From Rotaria sordida (lineage: Eukaryota > Rotifera > Eurotatoria > Philodinida > Philodinidae), in assembly GCA_905250125.1 (NCBI GenBank), contig CAJNOL010000170.1:1-64000 (forward strand): 64,000 bases of DNA, written 5' to 3'. Position 1 is the first letter of the stretch; the number at the start of each line of letters is the position of its first letter. Shown piece by piece: positions 12,951-24,128 of the stretch. Under the pieces are notes generated by a model. The model did not search any database and was not told the DNA's origin. It saw only the letters and a program-made list of their open reading frames with translations. The translations under genes and the position numbers were made by a program.

Positions 12951-14143
12951 ATGTCAAGTTCAAATACCAAACAAGTAAAACTTGATGGTAAAATTTTTAT
13001 TAATTTATATTTTTTCTGAAATTATATTCATGTCAACTTCTTATAAATTCTTGTAGAAGCCGAAATGCAAAAAGCATTCGAAGTAATTGGCGATGTACAA
13101 AACGAAATTGATCGTCTTAATGAACAAGCAAGTGAAGAAATTCTTCAAGTTGAACAAAAATATAATAAACTTCGTCAACCAAATTATAAAAAACGTTTGT
13201 TTTTTTTTTTAATATTATTTTGATTTTTCTAGAAAATAAAGAAATCATTTCATTTTTTAAGGTTCGGATTTAATTAGTAAAATTCCATCATTTTGGATTA
13301 GTGTTTTTCTTAATCATCCTCAATTATCAAGTTATTTGGATCAAAATGATGAAAATATTTTACAATATCTCAAACGTGTCGATGTAGAAGAAGTAAAAAA
13401 ACAACATAACATAAACAAAAAATAAGATTCGTTTTGAAACAATTATTCTTAATTTTTCTTTTAGCATGAAGATATTAAATCAGGTTATCGTATTAAATTT
13501 GTAAGTTTTTGTTTTTGAATTTTTTTCATTTTTCGAAAACTTTTCCATTTTAGACATTCGATAAAAATTCATATTTTGAAAATGATTTAATCGTTAAAGA
13601 ATATAGTGTTACAGAATCAAGTGAAACACAATGTAAATCAACACCAATACGATGGAAAAATGTATGTTTAACTTTTAGAAAAAAATTCAAAAAAAAAAAA
13701 AAAGAAATTTTTATTTTTTCTTTAGGAATCAAAAAATGGTCAAACAGCAAGTAATAGAAAAACTGATAGTGATAATTCAACATCAAATACACGTAAACGT
13801 TCTTATGATAATGATAATACTAATGAACGTGGAGCATTTATGGCTTGGTTTACGGATACAACTGGTGAAACAGGCAATGATGAATTTGGTGAAGTTATTA
13901 AAGATGATATATTTGTTAATCCTCTTCAATATTATTTAGTAAGATAAAAACTTTGTTTTTATTTATTTTTAAAATAAAAATTATTTTCTAGGCAGCAACA
14001 ACAAATGATGAAGAAGAAGGTGGTAGTGGTGGTGAAAATGATGAAGAAGAAGATCTCGAAGTAAACATTTGTGATTTTGTTTTTGATAGAAGAATAAATT
14101 TTGTTTTTTCTTATTTTAGGAAAAAGAGGATGAACAAGAATAG
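12951..14143 (+). CDS. SET: SET/I2PP2A-like nucleosome assembly protein
   Basis: Eight exons: 12951-12987, 13057-13194, 13262-13392, 13465-13500, 13554-13661, 13726-13938, 13992-14060, 14120-14143, giving 251 aa. The order of features is that of SET: a short N-terminal region, a long dimerisation helix ([19 protein letters not shown]), then [20 protein letters not shown], the earmuff region with GYRIKFTFD and NPLQYY, and an acidic tail rich in Asp and Glu. SET proteins are histone chaperones of the NAP family, inhibitors of PP2A and of histone acetylation, and act mainly in the nucleus. Between the earmuff strands there is a polar insert (residues about 150-185). The acidic tail is short and glycine-interrupted compared with vertebrate SET. 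Confidence 0.93.
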
Positions 14144-14477
14144 ATACTCAAAAATAAAAATCTTATGAACGATTGTATATTAATATTACTAACACTTCTT
14201 TTTTTCTATTGCGTGATTAAATCATAAATAATTGTAATACATATGTATTCAAAACAAGAAAACAAAGTAATTATATATGTTCAAAATATAAAACCGGTTC
14301 TGTTTGTGTACACGCTATGGGATCTAATTCAATTGAAATTGTCATCTATTTTTTTTCTGTCTTATTATTTGTTGTGTCTTGTATGGAGAATAAATAAAAA
14401 TTTTTTTTTTTCGTAATAAGAAAAGAAGAAGAATTTAATCAATAAATGGACTTTATAGACAAAGAAAAACCGACGTC
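14144..14477. other. Short intergenic spacer
   Basis: 334 bases between SET and the nuclear-fusion gene, both on the plus strand. It holds the SET 3' UTR (AAATAAAAA-type signals) and, presumably, the promoter of the next gene. Nothing else is recognised. Confidence 0.5.
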
Positions 14478-17182
14478 ATGTCTAGTTTTTTAAAACTACT
14501 AATACTATTAATAATCAGTTCACTTTCCTCGAGTGATGTCTTTGATAATGGTCGACAAAAATATGAACAAATTTTATCACTATCATCATCATCAACAACA
14601 ACATCATCTTGTTGGCAACAAGTATTAATAATGTTACAAAAATATTGTTCAATCGATGAACTCGATAAATATCAATCAATAATAGCTTATCAATTTACTC
14701 TTTGTCATCTATCTACAATGAATGATGATCTATCAAATATTTTATGTCATGAAAATAATATTGAATTATGTGTAGAAAATCTTCATCAACATATGAATGC
14801 ATTTATTGGTGAATGAGAAAAGAGAAAAAAAAAAGCATTAACCTTCTTTTAATTAAAAAAAAATTTTCTATTTGTTTTAGCCTATACTGAATTTTATCCA
14901 TTTGTTCAAAGTGTTTGTTATGTTCTTCGACAAAAATCTTATCAATCTGAACTTACATCACGTTTAACAATATTTCTTAATAATTCACAAGAAACAATAA
15001 CTAAATTAATTTCATCTATTCATTTACAACATCAATTAACAGATAGAATAAAATATCAACAATATATTCAAGAAATAATTCTTAATAATGCTATTAAACT
15101 TAAACAATTAGCTCGAACAAATATAGATAAAACACAAGATATTCTCAATAATGTTATTCAAGCTGCTCGTCATGAATATGATTTACTTAAACAAGTAAAA
15201 TAATTCCGAAGAAACGTCACCAATTGAACAAAATCGTTTCTGAAATGAATCTTAATTCATTGGATACGTCTCACTTACAACAAAGTTTTCAATATAAGTG
15301 TCTGTGGACAAGACATACTAGAATGTCTGACACTTTCACAACGAACAAGTCCTGTTGAGAAGTTTCGTTGTACAAAGTTAGAATTCGAAAGTCGATTTTG
15401 AGAATGATCTGAAGACGAACACACGATTTTGTTAAAAGCTCACTAAAATGACCATCACATAAGAAGAAAGTTCTATAAATTAAGACTCATTTCAAAAGTG
15501 ATTTATCACTAGACAAGATTTCTTTATTAGATGATCAATAAATATATATGTATATTTATATTTTATTATAATTAGATTTGTGCTTTATCTCAAACAATTC
15601 AAACAATAGTACGAATAACTTGTACATATTCATTTTGGTTTTATACTTTATCAATGTTTACTATTTATATAATGACAATTCCAAAGAGAACAAATCGAGC
15701 AAGGTTATTACGAAAAAAAAAAATGTTTGCCCTAACATTCAAAGTTAATTTTTAAATTTAACTGATCTTTCTGATTAATAGAAGATCTAAAAAAGGGATT
15801 GATCAACAAATATTTTTAATGTACAGATGACATTTTTATAGACTTAAAATTCTTTCATCATGATTTGTTGACTTTTGAACTGAAAGGATTATTGTATGTT
15901 AAGATCGTTTACAAGGAATCTTTTCAAAATATTCTAAATTTTTATAGAACTTTACTCGTAGTTCAGGCATGGAAACCAAACGATTTCTAGTGATTGACAA
16001 CACTTCCTCCTCAATTCAATTTCACCAATACAAATTTTTGATCGTCAATAGAAGATCTCTAGATTATGTTTGATTGGTTATGGTGATAACTATTTCATAT
16101 TATCATTTTTCTTCTATCATTCATTTAGAATAAATTATATTTCCTATGTATCTTTTAGTTTGTAAAATTAATTGTATATCCATATTATAGATAAAACATT
16201 TCATTTTTTTCCAAAAAAATTAAAATCTGCTAATCGAAGAAAAAAACTGTTCGTCTCTTTGGTTATTAGAATACCATCATGAAAAACTCCTTTAATTGAG
16301 AAAGTTATTTTCTTATAGGTTTGAAATAATCCTTAGATAAGACGGAATAATGAAGCTATGTTGAAACATTCTTATGGCAAAAAAAAAGAGAATTATTTTA
16401 ATTAAATTCTTTTGTTTGATTTAGATCTTTTTTATTTTGTGGTATGTTTATTTATGTTCTTCTTGAACGTTATTATCAAATGTCTTCAGTAAATTTTCTT
16501 TTGTTTCGAATTCTTATTTTTTTTTTATAATTAAAATTTAATAGATAATAAATTTTTATCAATGGCGTCTTATTTGCTGGACTTGTTGTTTATTAATTCT
16601 TATTCATTTTGCTTATAAATATCAAAGTCGAAAAGAAATTCATAATGAACAACTTTGTCGTCTAAATAATAATCTTATTCAAACTGAAGCTACATTTCAT
16701 CGTGTATCAAGAGAATTAAAACGAGCTCGTTCAAAATCTCGTTCACGTTCACGTTCTATTCGATTAAGACAACGAGAAAATAAAAATATATTTCCATGTA
16801 TGTGAACATAAAAGATTTGAAAATAAAGTTTTTTAATTTCTTTTTTCGTTTATTTAGTGATTCAAGATAAAACTCAATTTATCGATCATAATGAAAATAA
16901 AGAAAATATTCAACAAGTAATAAAATGATTTAATCTATTAAATAGATTAAAATTATATTTATCTTTAGAATAATTTAATTGATGATGAGGCTGATCAATC
17001 TTTTTTAAATCATACAAATAAACGTCATTTTAGTCTTCTTGTACCAAGGTACGTATTCTTTTTTTTTGTTTTTCTATAAAAAAAAGACAAATATACGATT
17101 TATTTATTTAAAAATATCAACTAGGTCATCAAAATCAACACGAATTTTGCTAGGGTCAAAACAGATCAATACCAATATATAA
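14478..17182 (+). CDS. Brambleberry/KAR5/GEX1-like nuclear fusion (karyogamy) membrane protein
   Basis: Eight exons: 14478-14808, 14881-15194, 15576-15703, 16425-16488, 16545-16797, 16858-16916, 16969-17048, 17125-17182, giving 428 aa. Layout: signal peptide (FLKLLILLIISSLS), a cysteine-patterned lumenal domain (CWQQVLIMLQKYC, YQFTLCHL, ILCHENNIELCVENL, then AYTEFYPFVQSVCYVLRQ), an amphipathic, probably coiled-coil region (residues about 125-215), and then several hydrophobic segments around the motif MFIYVLLERYYQ. The C-terminal tail is basic and RS-rich (SKSRSRSRSIRLRQRE). This matches the KAR5/GEX1/Brambleberry family, whose members sit in the ER or nuclear envelope and are needed for nuclear fusion, in zebrafish including karyomere fusion in cleavage embryos. 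No frameshift or stop interrupts it. Exons 3 and 4, between longer introns, are the least certain. Confidence 0.75.
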
Positions 17183-17321
17183 ATTATTAAAAGTCAAATA
17201 TTTTTCTTTTGTCTTCCTATGTTTCTTTTGTGTATCCATTTATTTAACAAGTCATATTAATTATTTTGTTGGATACATATCCAAATTACGACATTGTGTC
17301 AGATTATGTACTTCTAATTCC

Positions 17322-20300
17322 TTACGATCTATTAAACCTTCCTGTGGTTTCATTGTCTTTTGAAGTTCTTTTGCTATCTTAAAAATAAAGGTCAATAAAT
17401 ACAAAGAAATAGTATTGAAATAAAATCTTTGTTAATTTTTACTTGTTCATTTTTTTCCATGACTCGTAAAATATTTCCACCAATAAGTTTAATTATATCA
17501 TCATGTGTCCAATTTTCTTGTGATAATAAATATGCAATTAATTTTGGATATTTTGATACATCTTCGAGATCATTCGGTGTTCTAAAATATTAATATAATA
17601 ATATGTAAAAAATTAAAAACCAAAACAAATCAATACATACTCACTAATACCATCATAATCTCCACCAAGACCTACACTATCAATACCGACAATATTTCTT
17701 ATATGATTAATATGTGCTAAATGAACGAATGATAGATAATAAAATTTAAAAAGAAAATTATTTTACCAGCGACATCAACTACTGTTCCAACGTTTGTCGA
17801 ATTACATGTAATAAAAATTGGTGCAAATGTAATCATAACGATACCTTGATTTTTTTTCTACAAAATAAAATATGAAAATATTTCTCTATTTTAAATCGAA
17901 ATTAAATACTTACGACTAATTCAAGTACATCATCTTGAACATTTCGTGTATGATTACATAATGAAAATGCTGATGAATGACTAAATATAACTGGTGATTG
18001 AGTTATATTAAGTACATCAATCATTGTTTGTTTTGAAACATGTGATAGATCGACTAACATGCCAAGTCGATTCATTTCTATTATAATTTTTTTACCAAAT
18101 TCTGTTAAACCATTATTTTTTATTAATGTTGAATTAACTCGATCGACTTGATTTTGATCAGCCCTTAATAAAAAAAAAAGAACAACAAGTTTAAATTCAT
18201 TAATCGATTAGAAAAAAAAAGAATTTTTTTCATCTTTTGTTTCTTTTTACCATGGAGTATTACAATTATGTGTTAATGTCATATATCGTACACCCAATTG
18301 ATAGAAAAGTCTCAAAATAGAAAATGAACTTTCAATAGCTTGTCCGCCTTCAACACCAAATAAACTTGCTATACGTTTAGCAGAAAATGCTTGTCGAACT
18401 TCTTCAGCTGTTGTAGCCATTTGAAATACATCTGAATATTTAGCTATAATTCGATTCATAATATCAATTTGTTCCAAAAAACTTATTGTTGCATCCTTTC
18501 CTAGATGTTTACAATTCGTATAGATTGACCAAAACTATAATGAATTTTAAACTCTTTTGTTTTTAATCAAATATGAAAATAAATATTCAAAACAAACTTG
18601 TCCTCCAACTTGTCCTTGTCGTAACCGTGTTATATCTGTATGTGATGGTGTATCATTTTTCATGGGGTATTGTGTCATATTGTATAAGTCAAGATTATTT
18701 ATATTATTTTGAAAGTTAGTCCGAATAAGCCAAGCCAAATCATTGTGTCTTGAAAAAATAGATAGAAAAATTGAATGTATAAATATTGTGGAAATAATAA
18801 CTAATATCGGCGTCAGAATTAAAGAGGAATGGGTGTAAGCTCAATAACTCGACAATAGCAACAGTTGGCGGTTTGCGATTTTCAGAAGTCCACAGAGGAG
18901 AGCTCTGAAAGTCTTTCTGTCTGATACTATATATGACAAAATTATTTTAAAATCCATCATCTTCTGAAAACATTCAAAAACAAGGCATAAAAACAGTGTT
19001 TCGTTTCAAAAAAATATCGATAAAAATAAAAAATCAAGAAATTCACTAAAAATACAAAGAATTCTATCCAATTTGACCAAACAGATAGGCGATTTTGATT
19101 GCTCAACATCGAGATATGTAAAGCTAGTCACCTGAATCGTGTCGTGAACTATAGATTTGAAGTTCCTTCATTAGAAGCGCATGTCAAAACCAAAAGTACA
19201 TCGAAACGGAACGCCATTATTATGAATTTTTTTTTAAAATTTTTGCAAAGATAATGATTTGTAAAATAATTTTGTCTTATATAGTATCAGCAAAGTAACA
19301 TCCGAAGTTCTCCTCTCTCGATTGCTGAACATTGAAAGTAGCTTATTGTTGCCACTGTCCAGTTCTTCAAGTTACACTCAATCCTGTCTAATTCTAGTCG
19401 AGACATTAGTTGTAAAATTTTACATAAAGGAATAAAATTGTATTGAGAATCATTAATAGCAGTAATTTTTATTCAATTTTCTTGTAAGAAAATATTCGCC
19501 ATTTCTCTATTGAAGAATTTTAATATTGTCTTCATCACTTTAATGATTCAACAAATACAATAGTTAATATTAATGTACAAAATTCTTCTTTCAAAACAAT
19601 GATTAAGATTATTTTCTTGTTTAAAGTATAATACTCGTTTAATGTCATATATGTTCATAGATAATATCAAACTTTTATGTTTTTACTTCGTTTTAAAGTT
19701 TTAATGAAGAAATATTTACATAAAGATTTTCGATGTGACGATTTATCTTACTGTGAGTATGGATGTTGGAATTTTCTCTTTACTCACAACCCACATACTC
19801 AAACTCAGACTCACACATCTACACCCTCGATGTTTCAATAAGTTGGCATTTTTATCTTTCGACATTTTAATTGTTCGACATTTTCACTATCTTTTTCTTC
19901 AACATTTTTCTTTTCGATCAAAATAGGATGTACCGATATAACCAATGGAGTACGTAAGATGATTATTCGATGGTTTGATCAATGATATATGATACTTAGG
20001 AAAATAAAGCAAAAAAACCTGTTGTTTTTTTGTATGTCGATTACCCGGACTATTGATCAAAGTTGATATACAAGTCGACAGATAATTTATTAACGTTTTC
20101 AGATTAGTTTGTGTTTCCTAGATCGATTTAGATAAATCCAAATTGACATGATAAGAATAGTATATCAGAAGAAAATCTTTATATCGATTTATACCGAGTG
20201 TACTTTTTTAAAAGACCAATCCTGATTAACAATTAGAATGGAAGTAAAATGAATTGTTCGTCACAAAGTATGTACAGAGATTTAAAAATGAGATTTTACA

Positions 20301-20761
20301 GTTATTTTCTATAAATGAAATGCTTAATCACAAAAAACAAATGGTTCATAAAATTGTTGAAATATTTCATATTATACACCAAGCAATTTTCTACATAATA
20401 AGAACATTCTCGAACATATATCGATTCGCAATAGAACATAGATGATTACCAAAAATCTTATAATAGAAAACTATGAGCATGTAAGAGATAATAGAAAGAT
20501 CTCTTTAACTTTCTCATATTGACTTGAATATTTACCAAAAAATATCTTGATTGTATCATCATCAACAGTGAAAATATAGTAGTCTTACCCATCGATTAAT
20601 GGATTCTTTTCAAGTATTTGATATGCTTGTCGTTCAACTGTTAATGGAGTAGATTTTTGTCTACCAACAACAATTCCAACAGTAATACCAACAATAAGGC
20701 CTATGACCACTATAGTTAGTATACTACCAATAATAATCAGCTGTTTTTTTGTTAGTGCCAT
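17322..20761 (-). CDS. DPEP: Membrane dipeptidase (renal dipeptidase family, M19)
   Basis: Eight exons on the minus strand: 20589-20761, 18598-18748, 18251-18534, 17914-18163, 17767-17857, 17641-17716, 17443-17581, and the last from 17378, giving 406 aa. It is a zinc metallopeptidase hydrolysing dipeptides outside the cell. All metal ligands are visible: His and Asp in LIDGHNDLAW, bridging Glu in [10 protein letters not shown], His in [12 protein letters not shown] and His in [38 protein letters not shown] and LEDVSKYP are family landmarks. The N-terminus has a signal-anchor helix (residues 9-33), predicting a type II membrane protein, unlike the cleaved-signal, GPI-anchored vertebrate enzymes. 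In the last exon the reading frame closes at 17322-17324. A shifted frame continues with a coding-looking tail to 17261 (see findings). It converges on the nuclear-fusion gene. Confidence 0.93.
18798..19412. mobile_element. Foldback element, family A copy 1, in dipeptidase intron 1
   Basis: Arms are imperfect reverse complements. TGATACTATATATGACAAAA near 18922 matches the complement of TTTTGTCTTATATAGTATCA near 19271, and the ends AACTAATATC and GACATTAGTT are related inverted termini. It fills about a third of the 1.84-kb first intron. The left arm (TATCGGCGTCAG, then CTGAAAACATTCAAAAACA) is also related to the element at 45918-46560, so this is a repeat family and not a local palindrome. 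Confidence 0.75.
19748..19832. repeat. Degenerate telomere-like tract
   Basis: A G-rich stretch (GTGAGTATGGATGTTGG) is followed by about 55 bases of C-rich sequence with CTCACAACCCACATACTC and CTCACACATCTACACCC. It lies inside the first intron of the dipeptidase gene. Units resemble degenerate TGTGGG on the opposite strand. Confidence 0.5.
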
Positions 20762-21744
20762 TAATTTGTTCTTAATGATTGATTATGTTGTCTCTATCAA
20801 AAACCACTATTGATGTAACTTATTTTTTACCAGTAGTTGTCTGTATATAGTAACAGTAGAAAAAGAAAATGAATATGCTTCGATTTTAGAGGAAAAGGAA
20901 AGAGATAATAATATTGCAGGAAAACAAAATTTATGAGAAAAGAAAAAAAAAAAGAAAAGACAAACGAAAAGATCAATATGAAGGGTATTAGTTATGAGAG
21001 ATACATATGATGAAAACATGTTAATATGTAAATATGTTATTCTTTTTCTTTCTATTATTAATTCTTCTACCAATAGATTTGCATTTATGCGGTGATAGCT
21101 CCTTTTTTTCTGCTCCGGAATGAGGTTATACGACAGTATTGATCAATGGACTCTATAAATCATTCACGCCTTTATTCTTCCGCACCCCAAATCCAAGAAA
21201 TCAACTATCATACAATGCATTGATAAATATCTTTGTCTGTGCTTTTTTTATTTATAATATATATGTATCTAGTTGTTGCTTTCACACACACACACACACA
21301 AAACATTCTACTAAGTAATCCATACATCTGCATGAAAAGACACCCACACACTGACAAATGCAAAAAAACGAGGAAGAACATAACATATATATAATAATAA
21401 TACTTTTATCAAAAAAAGGAAAGGAATATGAAAGTAGAACATATAATTAAAGTGAGCAAGAAAAACCAAAAATTGGAATGAACACACGCACACGCATATA
21501 CAAATCTCTCTCACTTATAGACTTCTGTACAAAATAATAAAGATTAAATAGAGCGAGAGAAAAACTCTCACCGGGACTTTGGTATATATTTCTTTTTTTT
21601 GTTTGATTTTCTTGAGATTATTAATTTGAGAAGAATGAAAAACGGACAAAAAAAAATTTTTTTTCTCATCTTTATCAAATATGGCAAACAAAACAAAACA
21701 AATTCAATTGTCTATAATAAAATTCTTTTATATAAATTCATATT
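20762..21744. other. Spacer between two minus-strand genes
   Basis: 983 bases upstream of the dipeptidase start and downstream of the RING gene stop. It contains a (CA)n microsatellite at 21282-21300 and pyrimidine-rich low-complexity DNA. It is the likely promoter and 5' UTR of the dipeptidase gene. No exons were recognised. Confidence 0.5.
21282..21300. repeat. (CA)n microsatellite
   Basis: Nine to ten uninterrupted CA units seen directly. Confidence 0.9.
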
Positions 21745-23290
21745 TTAATCACCCATTACTTTACGGCGACATGTTGGACAAGAATCATTTTCCTATGAAG
21801 AAAAAAAAAGTATTTTTTTGAATAAACAAAAACAAGAAAATATAAACATACACTAAGCCAAGTTGAAATACATTGTAGATGAAATAAATGTGTACAATGT
21901 AATTTATTTATTGTTTCTTGATCATCAAATTCATTTAAACATATTGGACATTTTTCAACTAAAAGTATTGATGATGTTGGACCAGATTTATTAACAAAAA
22001 TTATTTTTGGTAATGCATCGATTTCATCTTGACTTAATCGTGATGGTAAACTAAGATTAAGTATACGTGACAAACGAATCATACCCTAGAATTTTTCAAA
22101 ATTCCAAAATAATCAATTAAGATCTAGATAGTCTTTTTTCTTTGGTTTTTTTCTTTTACCTCAATACTTTCAGATTCATCTCTTGTATTCAAACGACCAT
22201 AAATAAGAGCAAAAATAAGTTGATCAAAACTATTAACAGCACCTTCGAGCGATTGAATTGAATCAATAACGATTTCAATAGCACGATTTAAACGTACATA
22301 AGCAACACCACTAACAAAATCTTGAGTATTTATTGTTGCTGTTGTTGAATTCGATGATGATGATGATGACGATGATGATGTACTTGTTGCACTTGATGGA
22401 ACTGCTGCTACACCTGTACGTAAACTATAGAAATGTAAAAGAAAAACAAAGAACATAAAATTAATTTTAGATTTTTATTTTGTAATTTACCGTGTATTAA
22501 AACCAGCACCGACTGTTGATCTTGACAATCGATGATGAGATGCAATATGTGATCTTATTAATTCATCATCATCATCCTCTGTAACTAAATCAAGTGTTGT
22601 ATTAACAACAGTTGCTGTTGCTTGAGGTTCATCATCATCATCAGATATATAAACAAGACGATATTGTCGTGGTTGAATCATCGGTGGTGTTAAATGTGTA
22701 ATTGGTGGAACTACTGGTAGAATTGAAGCTGATGGTGGTCGTGGTGGTGATGGTGATAAAAGAGAAGTTTGAAGAGTTAAAGATGATGATTGATTAACAT
22801 TAGTGGATGATGATGCTGATGTTGTTGTTTGAATTATAGGCGGAATTAGAGGACGTGTACGACGTGGTGGTATAATTGGATGTGTCGTTGGAACTTGAGG
22901 TAGACGAACTTGTGATTGTGGACGACGTGAACGTAAATTATATCGTTGTTGATTGTTTGATCTTGATGATGGTGGATGAACTGATGGAAATCTTGTTATT
23001 AGATGACGAGGATCAGGTGTTAAAGAACGATTTCGAAATGAATAAGTTGTACGTGGTGCAACCGGCGGAGGTGGTCCTGTTGGCGGCGGATTATTACGTT
23101 GACGTTTAGGTGGAGCATTAACAGTAACTGTATTTGTGGAGTGAGATGAATTATTATTAATTAATGTTGTTATTGTTGTTGTTGATGTATTTGATGATGC
23201 TGTTTGTTGATGATCATGATTATTTTCAGACATATTTGTTGATCGGGTACGTTTACGTGTTGCTATTGATGTTGGTGGCACGGATGGCAT
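21745..23290 (-). CDS. RING-H2 finger E3 ubiquitin ligase with long disordered N-terminus
   Basis: Four exons on the minus strand: 22491-23290, 22160-22424, 21852-22085, 21745-21792, giving 448 aa. The C-terminal 45 residues form a RING-H2 finger: CPICLNEF, then LHCTHLFHLQCISTWL, and CPTC after the last intron (ligand order C-C-C-H-H-C-C-C). Just upstream, RLSQDEIDALPKI is the short helix typical of RNF38/RNF44/RNF126-like and plant ATL-like ligases. Residues 1-300 are low complexity: Ser/Thr-rich, Pro-rich, Arg-rich (a likely nuclear signal KRTRSTN), acidic patches (ISDDDDE, VTEDDDDE) and a serine run encoded by GAT-type repeats. The substrate is unknown. It is divergent from EZH2, with 838 bases between start codons. 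Confidence 0.85.
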
Positions 23291-24128
23291 TGTCAGAGAA
23301 TATAGTCTTTACTTTTTCTTATGTATATAATTGATAAATAATAAAAAAAAAGAATAATTCTAGTAACTGAAATATACTACAAAAGTTCGCTATTGAAATC
23401 AATAAATGACCTGGATGGTTAACAAACTAACTGAAATGATGAGATGAGTTTGTTTGTTTTTATTTTCCAGTATTTTTTTTCAACAATTTATTCTATTATA
23501 ACCAATAAATAATGATTGAACAATAGATGGCGCTTAAGAATGAATGAAAGATTTTCATGTGAAAGCCTAGCCAAAATCCTTTGCATTTATTTAGAATTTG
23601 TAGGTTTTAGTTGAAACTGTTGAATAACTATTGATTAAATCTATAATTCGAGACAAAAAAAAAAGAAAAAAGGATCATAATGATTAAAATTTATTGAACA
23701 AAGCTTTAGGTTCAAAAGAAAAAACACAAGACTTGTGAAGATAGTATTGAGTATGATTAAAGTGTATTTCAAAGTATTCATCTGTCAAAAAGGGCCAAGT
23801 TAAAGACTTGTCTTGAACATATTTAATGAACAATGTCTATGAACATTTGTTGTTTTCATTGGTTCATAATCGATTGACAATCTAGCGCCACCAATCTTAT
23901 TTATTGTCTTTTGTGATGTTCATTTCGTTTGTGTTCAATGATAAAGTAATTTAAGATTCCGTCAATTTTTATATTTCTTCCTTCCTTCCTTTTTGTTATT
24001 AATAGAACAAAAGAATAAATGGATGGTTGTTCTTTTTTTTTTGCTTTAGATTTAAATTTTTTTATTTTGTACTGTTTTAAATGATGAAGAAAATGCAAGC
24101 ACAATAAAATCTGTATAATTATTAAAAG
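23291..24128. promoter_or_regulatory. Shared divergent promoter region of the RING and EZH2 genes
   Basis: 838 bases separate the minus-strand RING gene start and the plus-strand EZH2 start, so both promoters must lie here. Two inverted GGCGCT-containing sites (near 23527 and 23884) stand out in the AT-rich sequence: GATGGCGCTTA and its partner CTAGCGCCACC. No TATA box or factor site can be assigned with confidence. Confidence 0.4.
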
